This document shows positions 16,950 to 25,295 of a stretch of DNA of 64,000 bases, piece by piece. Numbering within the stretch: position 1 is the stretch's first letter; each line of letters opens with the position of its first letter. The DNA lies in the NCBI RefSeq assembly GCF_900105755.1, contig NZ_FNTQ01000001.1, positions 62,001 through 126,000 of the forward strand, in the 5' to 3' direction. Below the pieces are notes generated by a model that saw only the letters and a program-made list of their open reading frames with translations, made no database searches and had not been told where the DNA came from. A program made the position numbers and the translations under genes. Source of the stretch: Streptomyces sp. Ag109_O5-10 (GTDB taxonomy: Bacteria > Actinomycetota > Actinomycetes > Streptomycetales > Streptomycetaceae).

Positions 16950-18185
16950 GTGGGCGCGTGCCAGACGAGGGCTCTCCGCCTTTTCGACCTCATCGACACC
17001 AGCAAGAACGGTTACGCCGACTACGAAGATCTGCCGCGCGCCGCCGACGATCCGGGGAGTACGGACGCCCAGAGGGCCCGCATCCTCAAGACGTTCATCA
17101 CGGGAGTCGCCAAGGCCGCCGACTCCAACATGGACACCCGGGTGACCAAGATGGAAATGATCTCGTGCGCGGAGAGGACGATGGTCGGGACGTCGGCCTC
17201 CGACCTCCCCGGCTACATCCGCGAGACCACGGCCGGAGTCTTCGCGCTGATGGACTCCGACGGAAGCGGCAGGATCGGCGAGGGCGAGTTCGAGAGGTAC
17301 CTCAAAGTTCAGAACGTCACCGACCCGGGCGCCGTGGACGAGGGGGCGCGCCTCGACCGTGACAGCGACGGGTTCCTCGCCCTCGACGATCTCACCTGCG
17401 GCACCCACCGCTTCTTCGCCGCCCCGGAGAACGACGTGCCAGATCACTGGCTCCCCACCGTCGTCTCCGCCTGGCGCCCCGGGGCACCCACGCCCGCCCG
17501 AGGTCACGGCCGTTCGTGTCACCCCGCACCTCGTCGGGGCAGGCAGCAGCGCGCGTTGCCGGATGCAAACGCCGTCTGCCGGACGGGTCCGGGCTGCCGT
17601 TGCACCACCGTGGGCACTCCCGCCCGCGGCCCCACGCGCCAGGCAACGGAATGGGCCCGTCATGACAGCGGCGGCACCAACAGGCAAGACCTGCAGGGCC
17701 ATTGCGGGGCAGTCGGAAGGGACTTTCCAGGAGCGCCGGATGCCGAACTTCCTTCCATTGCTGCCGATCGAGCAGTCCGGGATCTCCACTGCCTCGTGGC
17801 CGCCACTGCCTCGTGGCCGCCGCTGACGCCGAGCCAGGTGCTGCTCGGCGGAGGCGGTGCGATCGGTGCCGGCATCGTCCTGGTCCTCGATGCGCTGCGG
17901 TCACCGGCGAACCGACAGTCGTTGGCTGCCGCTCCGGGACCACGTACGTTCGGGCAGCACGCCGGCCGAGGGGGTTTCGGGCCGGGAAGCCGACAGTACG
18001 GCCGGAATCGCTTCCGGCATCGAGCCAGTCATGCGCCGAGCCCATCGCCCTGGCTGGACGGCACAGTCGGCACGACGCCTGATCCGTGGAACGGCCGGTT
18101 GAGGCACTCGGTCACACCGACAGGGCGCAGTTCGCGACCGGAGCGCACGGTCAGTGGTCGTGGGCCGGGTGGCCGATGCCGTTGA
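16950..18185 (+). CDS. Calcium-binding EF-hand protein with aberrant C-terminal extension
   Basis: From GTG 16950 the first 170 residues contain four EF-hand loops: DTSKNGYADYEDL, ADSNMDTRVTKMEM, DSDGSGRIGEGEF and DRDSDGFLALDDL. This is the calbindin-like set common in Streptomyces, and it would bind Ca2+ in the cytoplasm. Such proteins normally end a few residues after the fourth hand. Here the frame runs on for about 240 low-complexity Arg/Pro-rich codons to 18185 without protein-like content. The natural stop was probably lost by a frameshift near 17440-17470, so the tail is unlikely to be functional. Confidence 0.6.
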   Translation: MGACQTRALRLFDLIDTSKNGYADYEDLPRAADDPGSTDAQRARILKTFITGVAKAADSNMDTRVTKMEMISCAERTMVGTSASDLPGYIRETTAGVFALMDSDGSGRIGEGEFERYLKVQNVTDPGAVDEGARLDRDSDGFLALDDLTCGTHRFFAAPENDVPDHWLPTVVSAWRPGAPTPARGHGRSCHPAPRRGRQQRALPDANAVCRTGPGCRCTTVGTPARGPTRQATEWARHDSGGTNRQDLQGHCGAVGRDFPGAPDAELPSIAADRAVRDLHCLVAATASWPPLTPSQVLLGGGGAIGAGIVLVLDALRSPANRQSLAAAPGPRTFGQHAGRGGFGPGSRQYGRNRFRHRASHAPSPSPWLDGTVGTTPDPWNGRLRHSVTPTGRSSRPERTVSGRGPGGRCR

Positions 18186-18630
18186 GCCGGGCGCCCGGGA
18201 GTCTCGGTGTCTGGGCCCGCAGCCCTGGATGTGGTGCGGCTCGGATTCAGGTCTCCCGCGGCGCGCCCCTGCGCCGGCCCCGTCCGCACGGCCGGCGGAC
18301 CGGTGGCCGGTCCGCGCGCCGTCGGCCCTCGTCCACGGCAGCGCCCTCCTCCGGCGATGTCCTTCCCGGAGCCCCAGAGCGATCGCGATCAGGTGCTTCG
18401 GCGCAGCTCGGCGGTCTGCGGCGAGGGACACGTCCACCCATCAGACAGAGAGCGATCTTCGCGTCAGCAAACATTCACAAGGATCGAGGCGGCACGTGTC
18501 GAAGCCCACGAGAGTCGACCCTCGCGCTCGGCACCCGGCGGACATTACGGTCTATATGTAAAACATTCAACGAGTTTCTCTCCACCCCTTGACTTCTCGC
18601 GTTCTTTGCGCGGAGGCTACGGACTTGTCA
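18186..18630. other. Gene-free stretch leading to the sugar operon promoter
   Basis: I see no supported gene. Toward the end GC drops (18541-18600), and a TTGACT at 18589-18594 could be a -35 element for the LacI-led operon. A matching -10 is not clear. Confidence 0.4.
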
Positions 18631-18646
18631 TTCAAACCGGTTTAAA
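18631..18646. promoter_or_regulatory. LacI-type operator
   Basis: TTCAAACCGGTTTAAA is a near-perfect CG-centred palindrome (7 of 8 pairs; core AAACCGGTTT at 18634-18643), the classic LacI/GalR form. It lies about 90 bases before the LacI-type start, with no equivalent between that gene and the transporter genes. This suggests autoregulation of the whole operon from here. Confidence 0.82.
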
Positions 18647-18732
18647 CGCCGAGGCGGCCTCGCGCCGCCGAGCCGTCACGGCACCTTCCTGGGGTGCCGT
18701 GAGGCGCCTGCCGTCGAACGAAAGCGGTGCGT

Positions 18733-19752
18733 ATGTCCCGTCGTCCCACCATCGGTGACGTGGCCAGACTGGCCGGCGTCTCCCGCGCGACGGTCTCCTT
18801 CGTGCTCAACAACCGACCGGGCGTCGCGGCGGACACCCAGCGCCGGGTACGGTCCGCGGCCGAAGAACTCGGATGGACCCCGAGCTCCAGCGCCCGCGCG
18901 CTTTCCACGGGCCGCGTCCGAGCCGTCGGACTGGTCCTGGCGCGCGAACCCGAGCTCATCGGCACCGACCCGTTCTTCCCCGCGTTCATGGCGGGGATCG
19001 AGACAGTGATCTCGGAGACCGGTGACGGTCTGATGCTGCAGATGAGCCGGCCCGAGAACGAGGTGGACACCTACCGCAGGCTCGCGGCCGACCGACGGGT
19101 GGACGGCGTGTTCCTCACCGACCTGCGCACCGACGACCCCCGTCCGGCCCTGGTCGCCGAGCTCGGGCTGCCGGCCGTGGCCGTGGGGACTCCGGACACC
19201 GGGACCGGCCTGCCCTCGGTCGGTCTGGACGACCGTCCGGCCGTACGGGAGGCCGTGCGCCATCTCATCGCGCTGGGACATCGCGACATCGCCTACGTCG
19301 CCGGTCCCGACGAGTTCGTCCACGCCCGCCGCCGCGGTCAGGCCTGGAGCGACGCCCTCGCCGACGCGGGCCTGCCTGCCGGAACGTTACTGCAGGGCGG
19401 CTTCACGGCCGAGGGCGGAGCACGCGCCACCCGCGAACTGCTGCGGCAGCCGTCTCCCCCGACGGCGATCGTCTACGGCAACGACCTCTCGGCCACGGCC
19501 GGGATGGCGGTAGCCCAGGACGCCGGACTGCGGATGCCCGAGGACCTGTCCGTCGTCGGCTTCGACGACGTACCCCTCGCGTCCTACACCAACCCGTCGC
19601 TGACCACCTGCCGATCCAATCCGGTCTCCTGGGGCAGGGCATCCGCCCAGGCCCTGGTGGAGCTGATCGAGACCGGCAGCACAGCCGACCGGGAACTCGA
19701 GCCGGCCACTCTCGTGGTGCGCGGCTCCACCGGCCCGGCGCCGGTGCGCTGA
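18733..19752 (+). CDS. LacI/GalR family sugar-responsive repressor
   Basis: This 339-residue protein has the LacI headpiece at residues 6-24 (GDVARLAGVSRATVSFVLN) with the hinge SSSARALSTGR, and a periplasmic-binding-like sugar domain (VDGVFLTDLR, LGHRDIAYVAGP, LSVVGFDDVPLASYTNPSLTT). The chosen ATG 18733 has a GTG alternative at 18727. It precedes a binding-protein ABC transporter and glycan-degrading genes by 113 nt on the same strand, so it is the likely local repressor, released by a transported sugar or metabolite. Confidence 0.93.
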   Translation: MSRRPTIGDVARLAGVSRATVSFVLNNRPGVAADTQRRVRSAAEELGWTPSSSARALSTGRVRAVGLVLAREPELIGTDPFFPAFMAGIETVISETGDGLMLQMSRPENEVDTYRRLAADRRVDGVFLTDLRTDDPRPALVAELGLPAVAVGTPDTGTGLPSVGLDDRPAVREAVRHLIALGHRDIAYVAGPDEFVHARRRGQAWSDALADAGLPAGTLLQGGFTAEGGARATRELLRQPSPPTAIVYGNDLSATAGMAVAQDAGLRMPEDLSVVGFDDVPLASYTNPSLTTCRSNPVSWGRASAQALVELIETGSTADRELEPATLVVRGSTGPAPVR

Positions 19753-19865
19753 GCAAATCGACCCGCGGCACGCCTGTTGCGCCCGAGCCCCCGGGACGGG
19801 GCGGGAGACCCACAGCAGGCGGGCCGTACCGCAAGACATTCATCCAGCAAGAAACGGAACCTCCA

Positions 19866-21137
19866 ATGAAGAAGGCTCTCCTCGTCATGCTGCCCGTGGC
19901 GGCGCTGACGCTCTCCGCGTGCGGCAGCGGCGGCTCCGACTCGAGCGCCTCCGACGACGCGCACGGACCGATCACCGTCTGGTACTCCAACAACGCGCAG
20001 GAAGTCGCGTGGGGCAAGAAGATGGTGGCGTCCTGGAACGCGACGCACCCCAAGGAGAAGGTGACCGCCCAGGAGATTCCGGCGGGCAAGAGCTCCGAAG
20101 AGGTCATCGGCGCGGCGATCACCGCCGGCAACGCTCCCTGCCTGGTCCTCAACACCGCTCCGGCTGCCGTGCCCGGCTTCCAGAAGCAGGGCGGCCTCGT
20201 CCCGCTGGACGACTTCCCCGACGGCAAGAAGTACCTGCAGGACCGCGTCGGCGGCAAGCTGTCGCAGTACGCCTCGCCGGACGGCAAGTACTACCAGATG
20301 CCGTGGAAGAGCAACCCCGTGATGATCTTCTACAACAAGGACCTGTTCAAGAAGGCGGGACTGGACCCGGAGCACCCCAAGCTCTCCACCTACCAGGACT
20401 TCCTCGACACCTCCCGCAAGCTGGTCGCCGCCAAGGCGGCCAAGGCCGCGATCTGGCCGACTCCGTCGTCGGAGTTCTACCAGTCGTGGTTCGACTACTA
20501 CCCCATGTTCACGGCCCAGACCGGCAAGCAGCTGGTCGAGAACGGCAAGGCCCAGTTCGCCTCGGCCGACGGCATTAAGGCCGCCGAGCTGTGGAAGACC
20601 ATGTACTCCGAGCACCTGGCGCCGAACGAGACGTACAACGGCGACGCCTTCGCCGACGGCAAGGCCGCCATGGCCACCGTGGGCCCCTGGGCGGTCTCCG
20701 TCTACGGCGACAAGGTCAAGTGGGGTGCGGTGCCGGTGCCGACCTCGGACGGCACCCCGGGCAAGGGCACCTTCAGTGACGAGAAGTCCATCGGCATGTT
20801 CACGGCCTGCAAGAACCGTGCGACGGCCTGGGACGTCATGAAGTTCGCCACCAGCAAGGACCAGGACGGTCAGCTGCTGGAGGCGACCGGCCAGATGCCC
20901 ATGCGCGCCGGCCTGACCAGCGCCTACCCGGACTACTTCGCCTCGCACAAGGACTACACGGCCTTCGCGCAGCAGGCGGATCACACCATCGAGGCGCCCA
21001 ACGTCCCCAACTCCGTCGAGGTCTGGCAGACCTTCCGTGACGCCTACAGCAAGTCCGTGATCTTCGGCAAGGGCGACGTCGCCGCGACCCTCAAGGCCGC
21101 CGCGGCCAAGGTGGACGAACTGGCACAGGACAAGTGA
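19866..21137 (+). CDS. ABC transporter sugar-binding lipoprotein
   Basis: This 423-residue extracytoplasmic solute-binding protein (family 1) has a signal peptide with lipobox LSAC, the lipidated Cys being residue 19. The mature protein contains ITVWYSNNAQEVAWGKKMV, the KSNPVMIFYNKDLFKKAGLD hinge region, and a C-terminal lobe rich in Trp and Tyr. It would capture an oligosaccharide outside the membrane and deliver it to the two permeases encoded downstream. It is the first structural gene after the LacI gene. Confidence 0.93.
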   Translation: MKKALLVMLPVAALTLSACGSGGSDSSASDDAHGPITVWYSNNAQEVAWGKKMVASWNATHPKEKVTAQEIPAGKSSEEVIGAAITAGNAPCLVLNTAPAAVPGFQKQGGLVPLDDFPDGKKYLQDRVGGKLSQYASPDGKYYQMPWKSNPVMIFYNKDLFKKAGLDPEHPKLSTYQDFLDTSRKLVAAKAAKAAIWPTPSSEFYQSWFDYYPMFTAQTGKQLVENGKAQFASADGIKAAELWKTMYSEHLAPNETYNGDAFADGKAAMATVGPWAVSVYGDKVKWGAVPVPTSDGTPGKGTFSDEKSIGMFTACKNRATAWDVMKFATSKDQDGQLLEATGQMPMRAGLTSAYPDYFASHKDYTAFAQQADHTIEAPNVPNSVEVWQTFRDAYSKSVIFGKGDVAATLKAAAAKVDELAQDK

Positions 21138-21146
21138 GCACGCCCC

Positions 21147-22106
21147 ATGTCCACCACCACCTCTGACGCCCGCCGGCGCCGACGCGCCGGCGGGGGGACG
21201 GCGAAGCCGCCGACGCCACGCTCGCCGTGGCGGCTGCGGCTGGGCGGCCACCAGCCCATCGGCATGCTCTTCGTCTCCCCGTACCTGATCTACCTCGCGG
21301 CGATCTTCGTGTACCCGCTCGGCTTCGCCGTGTGGATGTCCTTCCACGACTACTACTTCGCCGCTCCCGGCGTGCAGGTCGACCGGCCCTTCGTGGGCCT
21401 GGACAACTACACGACGGTGCTCACCGACCCGGACGTCTGGCGCTCCTTCCTCAACATCGCCGTCTTCCTGGTCATCAACGTGCCGCTGACCGTGGTCGGT
21501 TCACTGGTCCTGGCCAACGCGCTCAACAAGAAACTCCCCCTGCGGTCCTTCTTCCGCACGGCCTACTACATCCCCTACATCACCGCCAGCGTCGCGGTCG
21601 TCGGTGTGTGGCTGTTCCTGTTCAACAGCGACGGCCTGGTCAACCAGGCGCTGGGCCCGCTGGCCCCTAGCCCGTCCTGGCTGGTCAACTCACACCTGGC
21701 GATGCCGGTCGTGGCGATCTTCGTGGCGTGGAAGCAACTGGGCTTCTTCGTGGTGCTGTACCTGTCGGCGCTGCAGAACGTGCCGAACGAGCTCTACGAG
21801 GCGGCGGAAATCGACGGCGCCGGGCGGCTGCGCATCTTCCGCTCGGTCACGGTGCCCGCGGTGCGGCCCGCCACCCTGCTGGTCCTGATCCTCGCGACGA
21901 TCACCGGCGCCAACCTCTTCACCGAGCCCTATCTGCTCACCAGCGGCGGCGGACCAGACGGCGCGACGACCTCGCCCGTGCTGCTGATGTACCAGCGGGG
22001 TCTGCAGCAGGGACACCCGGACGAGGCAGCGGCCATCGGCGTGATCCTCGTCGTGCTGATCACCGCCATCTCACTCGTCTACCGACGCCTCGTGGAAAGG
22101 GACTGA
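21147..22106 (+). CDS. Sugar ABC transporter permease (MalF type)
   Basis: This 319-residue inner-membrane protein has six predicted helices (IGMLFVSPYLIYLAAIFVYP first) and the cytoplasmic EAA loop EAAEIDGAGRLRIFRSV that docks the ATPase. A basic, Pro-rich N-terminal extension precedes the first helix. The gene starts 9 nt after the binding-protein stop. It pairs with the following MalG-type permease. No ATPase is encoded in the cluster, so a shared multitask ATPase (MsiK-like) elsewhere is expected. Confidence 0.93.
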   Translation: MSTTTSDARRRRRAGGGTAKPPTPRSPWRLRLGGHQPIGMLFVSPYLIYLAAIFVYPLGFAVWMSFHDYYFAAPGVQVDRPFVGLDNYTTVLTDPDVWRSFLNIAVFLVINVPLTVVGSLVLANALNKKLPLRSFFRTAYYIPYITASVAVVGVWLFLFNSDGLVNQALGPLAPSPSWLVNSHLAMPVVAIFVAWKQLGFFVVLYLSALQNVPNELYEAAEIDGAGRLRIFRSVTVPAVRPATLLVLILATITGANLFTEPYLLTSGGGPDGATTSPVLLMYQRGLQQGHPDEAAAIGVILVVLITAISLVYRRLVERD

Positions 22107-22107
22107 G

Positions 22108-23001
22108 ATGACCACCGACGTCGCAGCCCGCCCCTCCGGCGAGCGCTCCGGAAACGAGCGGCCCTCACGCACCCGCACTCGGGCGATCGGCTCGCGGATC
22201 GCCCTGCTCATCGGCGCGTTCGCCTTCCTCTTCCCCTTCTACTACATGATCATCGGATCGCTGCAGAAGGAGCCGGACTCCAGTCCCACCGGGGCGTTCC
22301 CCAGTCCGTCCAACCTGACCCTGCACAACTACGCGGCGATCGACTCGGCGATCTCCCTGGGCCGTTCGCTGGTCAACTCCGGCATCTTCACCGGCGGTGT
22401 GATCATCTGCACCACCGTGTTCGGTCTGCTCGCCGGGTACGCCCTGGCCCGGTTGCAGTTCCGCGGCCGCGGTTCGACGTTCGCCCTGGTGCTGCTGGTC
22501 CAGGTCGTACCGTTCCAGCTGCTGCTGATCCCGCTGTACGTGCTGATCGTCCGCGACTACGGACTGGCCGACTCCTACCTCGGCATGATCCTGCCTTTCG
22601 CGATCAACACGAGCGCCGTGTTCATCTTCCGCCAGTTCTTCCTCCAGTTGCCGGCCGCCATGTTCGAGGCCGCCCGCATCGACGGCGCGAACGAACTGCA
22701 GATCCTGTTCCGCATCGCGGTTCCGCTGTGCAAGCCGGCCCTCTTCTCGGTCGTACTGCTCAGCTTCACCGGCCCCTGGAACGAGTTCCTCTGGCCGTTC
22801 CTCGTCACCAAGCGGCAGGACATGCAGCCGCTGGCCGTCTCCCTGGCCAACTACATCAGCACCGTCGCGTCCGCGGCCGCCAACCCCTTCGGCACCATAC
22901 TCGCCGGAGCCTGCGTCCTGGCCGCGCCCGCTGTGGCGCTCTATCTCGTCTTCCAGCGCCGGTTCAACTCCACCGACATCGACTCAGCAACGAAGGGCTG
23001 A
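22108..23001 (+). CDS. Sugar ABC transporter permease (MalG type)
   Basis: This 297-residue membrane protein has six helices (IALLIGAFAFLFPFYYMIIG first) and the EAA loop EAARIDGANELQILFRI followed by PLCKPAL. Its ATG lies 1 nt after the stop of the MalF-type gene, so expression is coupled. The heterodimeric permease would import the sugar presented by the upstream lipoprotein. The GH130 gene follows after 6 nt. Confidence 0.93.
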   Translation: MTTDVAARPSGERSGNERPSRTRTRAIGSRIALLIGAFAFLFPFYYMIIGSLQKEPDSSPTGAFPSPSNLTLHNYAAIDSAISLGRSLVNSGIFTGGVIICTTVFGLLAGYALARLQFRGRGSTFALVLLVQVVPFQLLLIPLYVLIVRDYGLADSYLGMILPFAINTSAVFIFRQFFLQLPAAMFEAARIDGANELQILFRIAVPLCKPALFSVVLLSFTGPWNEFLWPFLVTKRQDMQPLAVSLANYISTVASAAANPFGTILAGACVLAAPAVALYLVFQRRFNSTDIDSATKG

Positions 23002-23007
23002 CCTTCC

Positions 23008-24081
23008 GTGTCCCACAGCACCACCAACCCTGTCCCCTACACCCTGACCCGGGTCGGCGTCGTGATGTCCCCCCTGCCCGGCGAGGCCAACGAGGTCGAG
23101 GGCGTGCTCAACCCGGCCTCCGGCCGCACCCCCGACGGCACGCTGCACCTGCTGCCGCGGCTGGTCGCCGACGGCAACGTTTCCCGTGTCGGCCTCGCCG
23201 AGGTCGTCCTGGACGACGGCGTACCCACCGGCGTCGAGCGACGCGGTGTGGTCCTCGCACCCGACGCCGGCTGGGAGCGCGGCAAGAACAACGCCGGCGT
23301 CGAGGACCCCCGCACCACCTGGATCGAGGACCTCGGCCGCTACGTCATGTCGTACGTGGCCTACGGTCCGCTCGGCCCCAAGCCGGCCCTCGCCGTCTCC
23401 GAGGACCTGGTCCACTGGGAGCGTCTGGGCCCGATCCAGTTCGCCTACCAGCCCGATCTCGACACCGATCTCAACCTCTTCCCGAACAAGGACGTCGTGC
23501 ACTTCCCCGAGCCCGTGCCGGGCCCGGACGGCGCGATGTACTACGCCATGCTGCACCGGCCGATGTGGGACCTCGGGTGGTTCCGGCCCGGTGAGGGCGT
23601 CCACCTGCCGGCCGGGGTGACCGACGAGCGCCCCGGAATCTGGATCTCCTACGTCCCGGTCGACGAGGTCAAGCAGGACCTCGGCGCCCTGACCCGGCCG
23701 CGCCACCACCGCCTGGTGGCGCTGTCCGAGTACGCCTGGGAAGAGCTCAAGATCGGCGCCGGCCCGGCTCCGATCCGGGTCGACGAGGGTTGGCTGCTCA
23801 TCCACCACGGTGTCTCGGGCACCATCGAGGACCCCTTCGCGCAGGTCCAGACGGTCAACTACGCGGCCGGTGCGATGATCCTCGACCCCGCGGACCCCTC
23901 CCGTGTCATCGCCCGCACCGCCGAGCCGCTCATGGCCCCGGAGACCGAGGAGGAGCGCTCGGGCACCGTGCCCAACGTGGTCTTCCCCACCGCCGTGGAG
24001 GAGATCGACGGCGTGCGGTACGTCTTCTACGGCATGGCCGACGCGCACATCGGCGTCGCCCGTCTGGACCGGTCCGCGTGA
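23008..24081 (+). CDS. GH130 family beta-mannoside phosphorylase/hydrolase
   Basis: This 357-residue five-bladed beta-propeller enzyme shows GH130 motifs: GVEDPR near residue 100 carrying the conserved catalytic Asp, SEDLVHWERLGPI, NKDVVHFPE, and IHHGV near 265. The family cleaves beta-mannosides, often by phosphorolysis to alpha-mannose-1-phosphate, though some members are hydrolases. No signal peptide is present, so it acts on imported sugar. A phosphomannomutase three genes downstream favours a phosphorylase (inference). GTG 23008 is the start, and the 3' end overlaps the next gene by 4 nt. Confidence 0.88.
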   Translation: MSHSTTNPVPYTLTRVGVVMSPLPGEANEVEGVLNPASGRTPDGTLHLLPRLVADGNVSRVGLAEVVLDDGVPTGVERRGVVLAPDAGWERGKNNAGVEDPRTTWIEDLGRYVMSYVAYGPLGPKPALAVSEDLVHWERLGPIQFAYQPDLDTDLNLFPNKDVVHFPEPVPGPDGAMYYAMLHRPMWDLGWFRPGEGVHLPAGVTDERPGIWISYVPVDEVKQDLGALTRPRHHRLVALSEYAWEELKIGAGPAPIRVDEGWLLIHHGVSGTIEDPFAQVQTVNYAAGAMILDPADPSRVIARTAEPLMAPETEEERSGTVPNVVFPTAVEEIDGVRYVFYGMADAHIGVARLDRSA

Positions 24082-25295
24082 CCTCCGGCCGTACCGGGCG
24101 CCGCGTCGCTCTGGTCGGCTGCGGGGCCTTCGGCACGTTCGTGCTGGACGCGATACACGACATCCCGGCACTGCGGATCGTCGCGTGCGCCGACGCCGAC
24201 CGGCGGCGGGCCCAGGTGCTCGCCGACCGGTACGGCGCGGCCGTCCACACGAGCGTGGCGGACGTCGCCGCGGCGCCGGACGTCGACGTGGTCGTGCTGG
24301 CCACCCCGCCGGCCGCGCACGCGGACGCCGCGGTCACCGCACTACGGGCGGGCAAGCACGTCTTCTGCGAGAAGCCGATGGCCCTCGGCGTGGCGGACGC
24401 GGCGCGGGTCGAGGCGGAGACCCGCGGCTCGCGCGGGGTGTTCGTGATCGACCACGTCCTGCGCTACAACCCTCTCCTGCGGCTGCTGAAGCGGCTCGGG
24501 GAGGAGCAACTGCTGGACCCGCTGCGGCGGTTCGCCTTCGAGAACGACGCCTCCGACGAGGACCTCGGGCCCGGGCACTGGTTCTGGGACCCGGCGCGCA
24601 GCGGAGGCATCCAGGTCGAGCACGGCGTGCACTTCTTCGACGCGGCCAACGCCCTGATGGGCAGCGTCCCGTTCCAGGTGCAGGGCACCGAGGTGCGGCG
24701 CGCCGAGGGCCCCGTGGACATCGTGGTGGCCACCGCCGTCCACCCCGGGGGCGCCGTCGCCACCCACACCCACTCCTTCACCCACGCCCACCGTGCGGAG
24801 CGCCAGTTGATGCGGCTCGACTACGGCTTCGCGGAGGCCCGTGTCACCGGCTGGATCCCGACTCGGGCGACGATCAGCGCGTGGACCGACGAGGCGGGTG
24901 CGGTCCGTTGGGAGGCGCTGCCCGCACGGGCCGCCGAACTCCTCGCCGTCGACGGTCTGCGGCCGCACGGGCAGGAGCGGGTGACGGTGTCCGTGACGCG
25001 CGACGCCGGGTCGGCCGAACCGGCCCGCGGCCGGGGTGTGTCACGCAGCGTGCCGCACCGGGTGGAGTGCGTCGTCGACCTCGGCGGGGAGGACCGCAAG
25101 CAGTACGTGTACACCGAGAGCGTGCGGGCCGCCATGACGGACCTATTGCACTGCGCGGAACACGGTGGCACCCCGCAGGCCGACGCCGCGGCCGGCCTGG
25201 CCGCCGTGGCCGTGGCCGACGCGGCCACCCGTTCCGCACGGAGCGGCCGCACCGTCACCCTCACCGCGCCCGCCGTCGACGGAGCCGCACGATGA
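24078..25295 (+). CDS. Gfo/Idh/MocA family oxidoreductase
   Basis: This 405-residue NAD(P)-binding protein has the N-terminal Rossmann motif VALVGCGAFGTFVL, the CEKPMALG motif, and a C-terminal sheet domain (HWFWDPARSGGIQVEHGVHFFD). Members oxidise or reduce sugars and inositols, and some use a transient oxidation to cleave glycosides. The GTG start overlaps the GH130 stop (GTGA at 24078-24081), and the end overlaps the GH13 start. It probably modifies a released or linked sugar unit; the substrate is unknown. Confidence 0.9.
   Translation: MTSGRTGRRVALVGCGAFGTFVLDAIHDIPALRIVACADADRRRAQVLADRYGAAVHTSVADVAAAPDVDVVVLATPPAAHADAAVTALRAGKHVFCEKPMALGVADAARVEAETRGSRGVFVIDHVLRYNPLLRLLKRLGEEQLLDPLRRFAFENDASDEDLGPGHWFWDPARSGGIQVEHGVHFFDAANALMGSVPFQVQGTEVRRAEGPVDIVVATAVHPGGAVATHTHSFTHAHRAERQLMRLDYGFAEARVTGWIPTRATISAWTDEAGAVRWEALPARAAELLAVDGLRPHGQERVTVSVTRDAGSAEPARGRGVSRSVPHRVECVVDLGGEDRKQYVYTESVRAAMTDLLHCAEHGGTPQADAAAGLAAVAVADAATRSARSGRTVTLTAPAVDGAAR

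Noticed and set aside
17901..18437. Minus-strand frame of 178 codons before the LacI gene
   Set aside because: Arg/Ala/Pro-rich, no motif, no start signal; typical of random frames at high GC.
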